Below are positions 62,062 to 64,000 of a DNA stretch of 64,000 nt, one piece after another. The stretch's first letter is position 1. Each line of letters opens with the position of its first letter. The stretch covers positions 383,286 to 447,285 of the forward strand of contig VWZP01005787.1 of NCBI GenBank assembly GCA_013396995.1, written 5' to 3'. This DNA is from Dicaeum eximium. Its lineage: Eukaryota > Chordata > Aves > Passeriformes > Dicaeidae. Made by a program: the position numbers and the translations under genes. The notes beneath the pieces were generated by a model, which was not told where the DNA came from, ran no database searches, and worked only from the letters and a program-made list of their open reading frames with translations.

Positions 62062-63159
62062 TGATGGGTTGACCCTGGCTGGATCCAGGTGTCCACTAAA
62101 GGCACTACTCAGCAGGACAGGGGAGAAAAAATACAACAAAAGGTTCATAGGTTGAGATAAAGACACAGAAAGATCACTCACCAATTACTGTCACTGGAAA
62201 AACAGTCTTGACTTAAGGAAATCAGCTTAATTTATTGCCAATCAAATCAGAGTAGGGTAATGAGAAATAAAACCAAATTTCATAAACACTTTCTCCCCAC
62301 CTCTCCCTTTCTCTAGGGCTTAACCCCACTCCCTATTTCCCTATCTCTTCCCTGACAGTGGTGCAGGGATTCTGGGAATGGGCATGAGTAATTTATTTCA
62401 CATTCTCTCTGCTGCTCCTTCTCCCCAGGAGAGAATTTCTGACCCTTTCCCCTGCTCCAGCATGGGGTCCCTCATACAGGAGACAGACCTCCATGAACAT
62501 ATCCAACCTGAGTTCTTCCCACAAGCTGCAGTTCTCCAGGAACTTCCCATGGTGAGGAAGTTCCTTCAGCAATGGGCTGCTCCAGCAAGGACTCAACAGG
62601 GTCACAAGTCCAGCCAGCAAACCTGCTTCAGCATGGGCTTCTCTCTACACAGGTCCTGCCAGGAGCTGCTCAAGTGCAGACTTCCAAGGGGTCACAGCCT
62701 CCTTTGGGCACCCCCTGCTCCTCCCCTGGATCCTCTCTGGGCTGCAGGTGGATCTGTGCTCTCCTGGATGCTCCCTGGGCTGCAGGTGGATCTCTGTTCT
62801 CCACGATACTCCCTGGGCTGCAGGCAGATCTGTGCTCCCCTGGATCCTCCCTGGGCTGCAGGGCAATTCCACCTCCAGTGCCTGGAGCATCTCCTGCTGT
62901 CCTTCCTCAGGGCCCTCGTGAGTGCAGAGCTGTTGCTCTCACACATTGTCACTCCTGTGTGTGATTGCCATTATTCAGTTTTTTCCCCCTTTCTCAAAGA
63001 GGTTATCCCAGAGGTGCTGCCACCATCCCCTGAGGATCTTGGCCTCACCAGCTGGCATTGCCTGCATCACTGGCAGCTTCATCACAGCTTCAGCAGCTGC
63101 TCATAGAAGCCACTTGTGTAGCCCCCTGCTACCTAAACCTTGCAGGCAAACCCAATGCA
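62062..63159 (-). mobile_element. Solo ERV LTR, nearly complete, about 1.1 kb
   Basis: This element runs on the minus strand from about 63159 (TGCATTGGGTTTGC) to 62062 (CAGGGTCAACCCATCA), giving TG...CA ends. It matches, from memory, an abundant avian/passerine ERV LTR. Landmarks on the plus strand are GTTGACCCTGGCTGGATCCA at the left and TAATTTATTGCCAATCAAAT, whose TTTATT at 62231-62236 is AATAAA on the minus strand. Further right come a series of CTCCAGCATGGGGTCCCTC-type blocks, 38-bp tandem repeats at 62737-62864, and GTAGCCCCCTGCTACC near the right end. No internal retroviral genes flank it, so it is a solo LTR. The CpG positions expected in such a GC-rich LTR are largely lost, suggesting age. 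No clear target-site duplication was found. The ERVL/ERVK class is undecided. Open frames inside (for example 62378-63106 plus, 242 codons) are antisense shadows, not genes. Confidence 0.88.
62737..62864. repeat. 38-bp tandem repeat inside the LTR
   Basis: CTGGGCTGCAGG starts at 62737, 62775, 62813 and 62851, that is, at exactly 38-base spacing. There are three full units and a partial fourth that diverges into GCAATTCC. The units differ at several positions, and their sequence is part of the normal block structure of this LTR family. Confidence 0.92.
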
Positions 63160-64000
63160 AAATAAAAATTGGGTAATTTCAAATAATTAAAATACAATAT
63201 TTACAATCAAAATAGTGCAATTCACATTGGCTGTGCAACTTCTGCTTCGTGTTTGCAGAGCTGTTCCACCTGCCTCTGAGCATCATTTGAGTGCTCTGTT
63301 CAGAGGTGGCTGCTCTAGCGGAACAGCCTTCAGAAACTGGGTGTCTCCAGTGTGACAGGATTTGTTTTGCTTTGCCAGAGAGGCATTTTCAGTAGTTGAG
63401 GTTTTGCAGCCAGGCAGCTCGTTAGCAAAGAGGAGAGTTAGGATCTGGTCCCCCTGTAAGGACCAAGTTTTACACATAATAATCAATCCAGGAAGAGGAA
63501 AGGGAAACAAATGTGCTAACAAGTAAAAAGAAAGTGGATGAGGGTCATCTTTAAAGACAAACTCGGGCAGACTTTGCAAGCTCAACCAGAGAGTGGATGG
63601 GTGCATGGCAAACATCTGACCCCAGAGGAGAGAACTTCAGGGACCAAGGCAGGTTTGTATGGAAATTGATATCCAGCTGCTCAGCCAGGAGCACCTCTAG
63701 CAACACAACCGAGCTGAAATACTTTTACTTCAAATGTAAATAGCAGAATGCAGCACCAGAGCAGTTTCCTATGATCCACTTTTCCTTTAAACTAAAATCA
63801 CAGTCCAGCTTCCCAGGCTGCTTTTCTGTATGTGGCTGGTAGAAGTACCTTCCCCTAAGCACTGCAGAAAAGGAGGAGAAATAGTTCACCACTTTCTGAA
63901 ATACATTCATCTCTTCTTTAGGAACGCAAACCCTTATGAGCTGTAAATTCCTAGCAGATATATAAGAAGTGTAATGAATAGATTTCCTGTTTTTTCCCCT
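63160..64000. other. Unique non-coding DNA
   Basis: I see no gene or mobile element. The minus-strand frame at 63283-63615 (110 codons) has no recognisable domain. Confidence 0.5.

Noticed and set aside
62378..63106. 242-codon plus-strand open frame
   Set aside because: It lies wholly inside the minus-strand ERV LTR, and its internal near-repeats are the 38-bp tandem units. LTRs do not encode a protein in this position.
1..64000. CRISPR arrays, operons, insertion sequences or other prokaryotic features
   Set aside because: Repeat content (CR1, ERV LTRs, microsatellites), CpG depletion and absence of dense coding show vertebrate nuclear DNA. Nothing resembling a regularly spaced repeat array was seen.

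Overview
The window reads as bird nuclear DNA, probably from a songbird or close relative. It is non-coding throughout as far as I can tell. Evidence for a bird is three 3'-end fragments of CR1 LINEs, whose ends carry the short terminal ATTCTRTG-like repeat typical of birds, together with endogenous-retrovirus LTRs of types I recall from passerine genomes. There are no Alu, L1 or B-type SINEs. The rest is AT-rich, weakly repetitive single-copy sequence, as in an avian intergenic desert or a very long intron. Family assignments come from memory, without a repeat-library search.

I found no protein-coding gene or exon, tRNA, rRNA or known microRNA that I can support. The open frames present (the longest is 247 codons, minus strand, 5007-5750) overlap each other on both strands, show no recognisable domain and have no gene-like context, so none is annotated as CDS.

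Layout. 1-9.3 kb is unique AT-rich DNA with one A/C-rich patch and a possibly constrained TAAT-rich block near 7.2-7.6 kb. 9.4-10.8 kb is the most gene-like stretch: a TATA-like motif, an octamer, a consensus 5' splice site and then a CpG island of about 0.7 kb. 10.8-15.7 kb holds three unusual inverted-repeat structures, the largest being two 95%-identical arms of 118 and 134 bp facing each other across 2.6 kb. 17-29 kb carries most of the mobile-element remnants: three CR1 fragments, an LTR-like block with almost no G on the plus strand, and a probable ERV LTR. 32-36.6 kb is AT-rich, homeodomain- and POU-motif-rich DNA that could contain conserved enhancers. It ends at a 42-base assembly gap lying inside a poly-A run. 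37-62 kb is mostly unremarkable, with microsatellites, long A/T runs, a few candidate conserved blocks and a tiny CpG cluster. 62.06-63.16 kb is a nearly complete solo ERV LTR on the minus strand with internal 38-bp tandem repeats.

There is no operon-like or multi-gene system. The features most worth follow-up are the large inverted duplication (12.8/15.5 kb), the candidate promoter plus CpG island (9.6-10.7 kb), and the POU-motif block just left of the gap. I see no convincing evidence of a new biological system.
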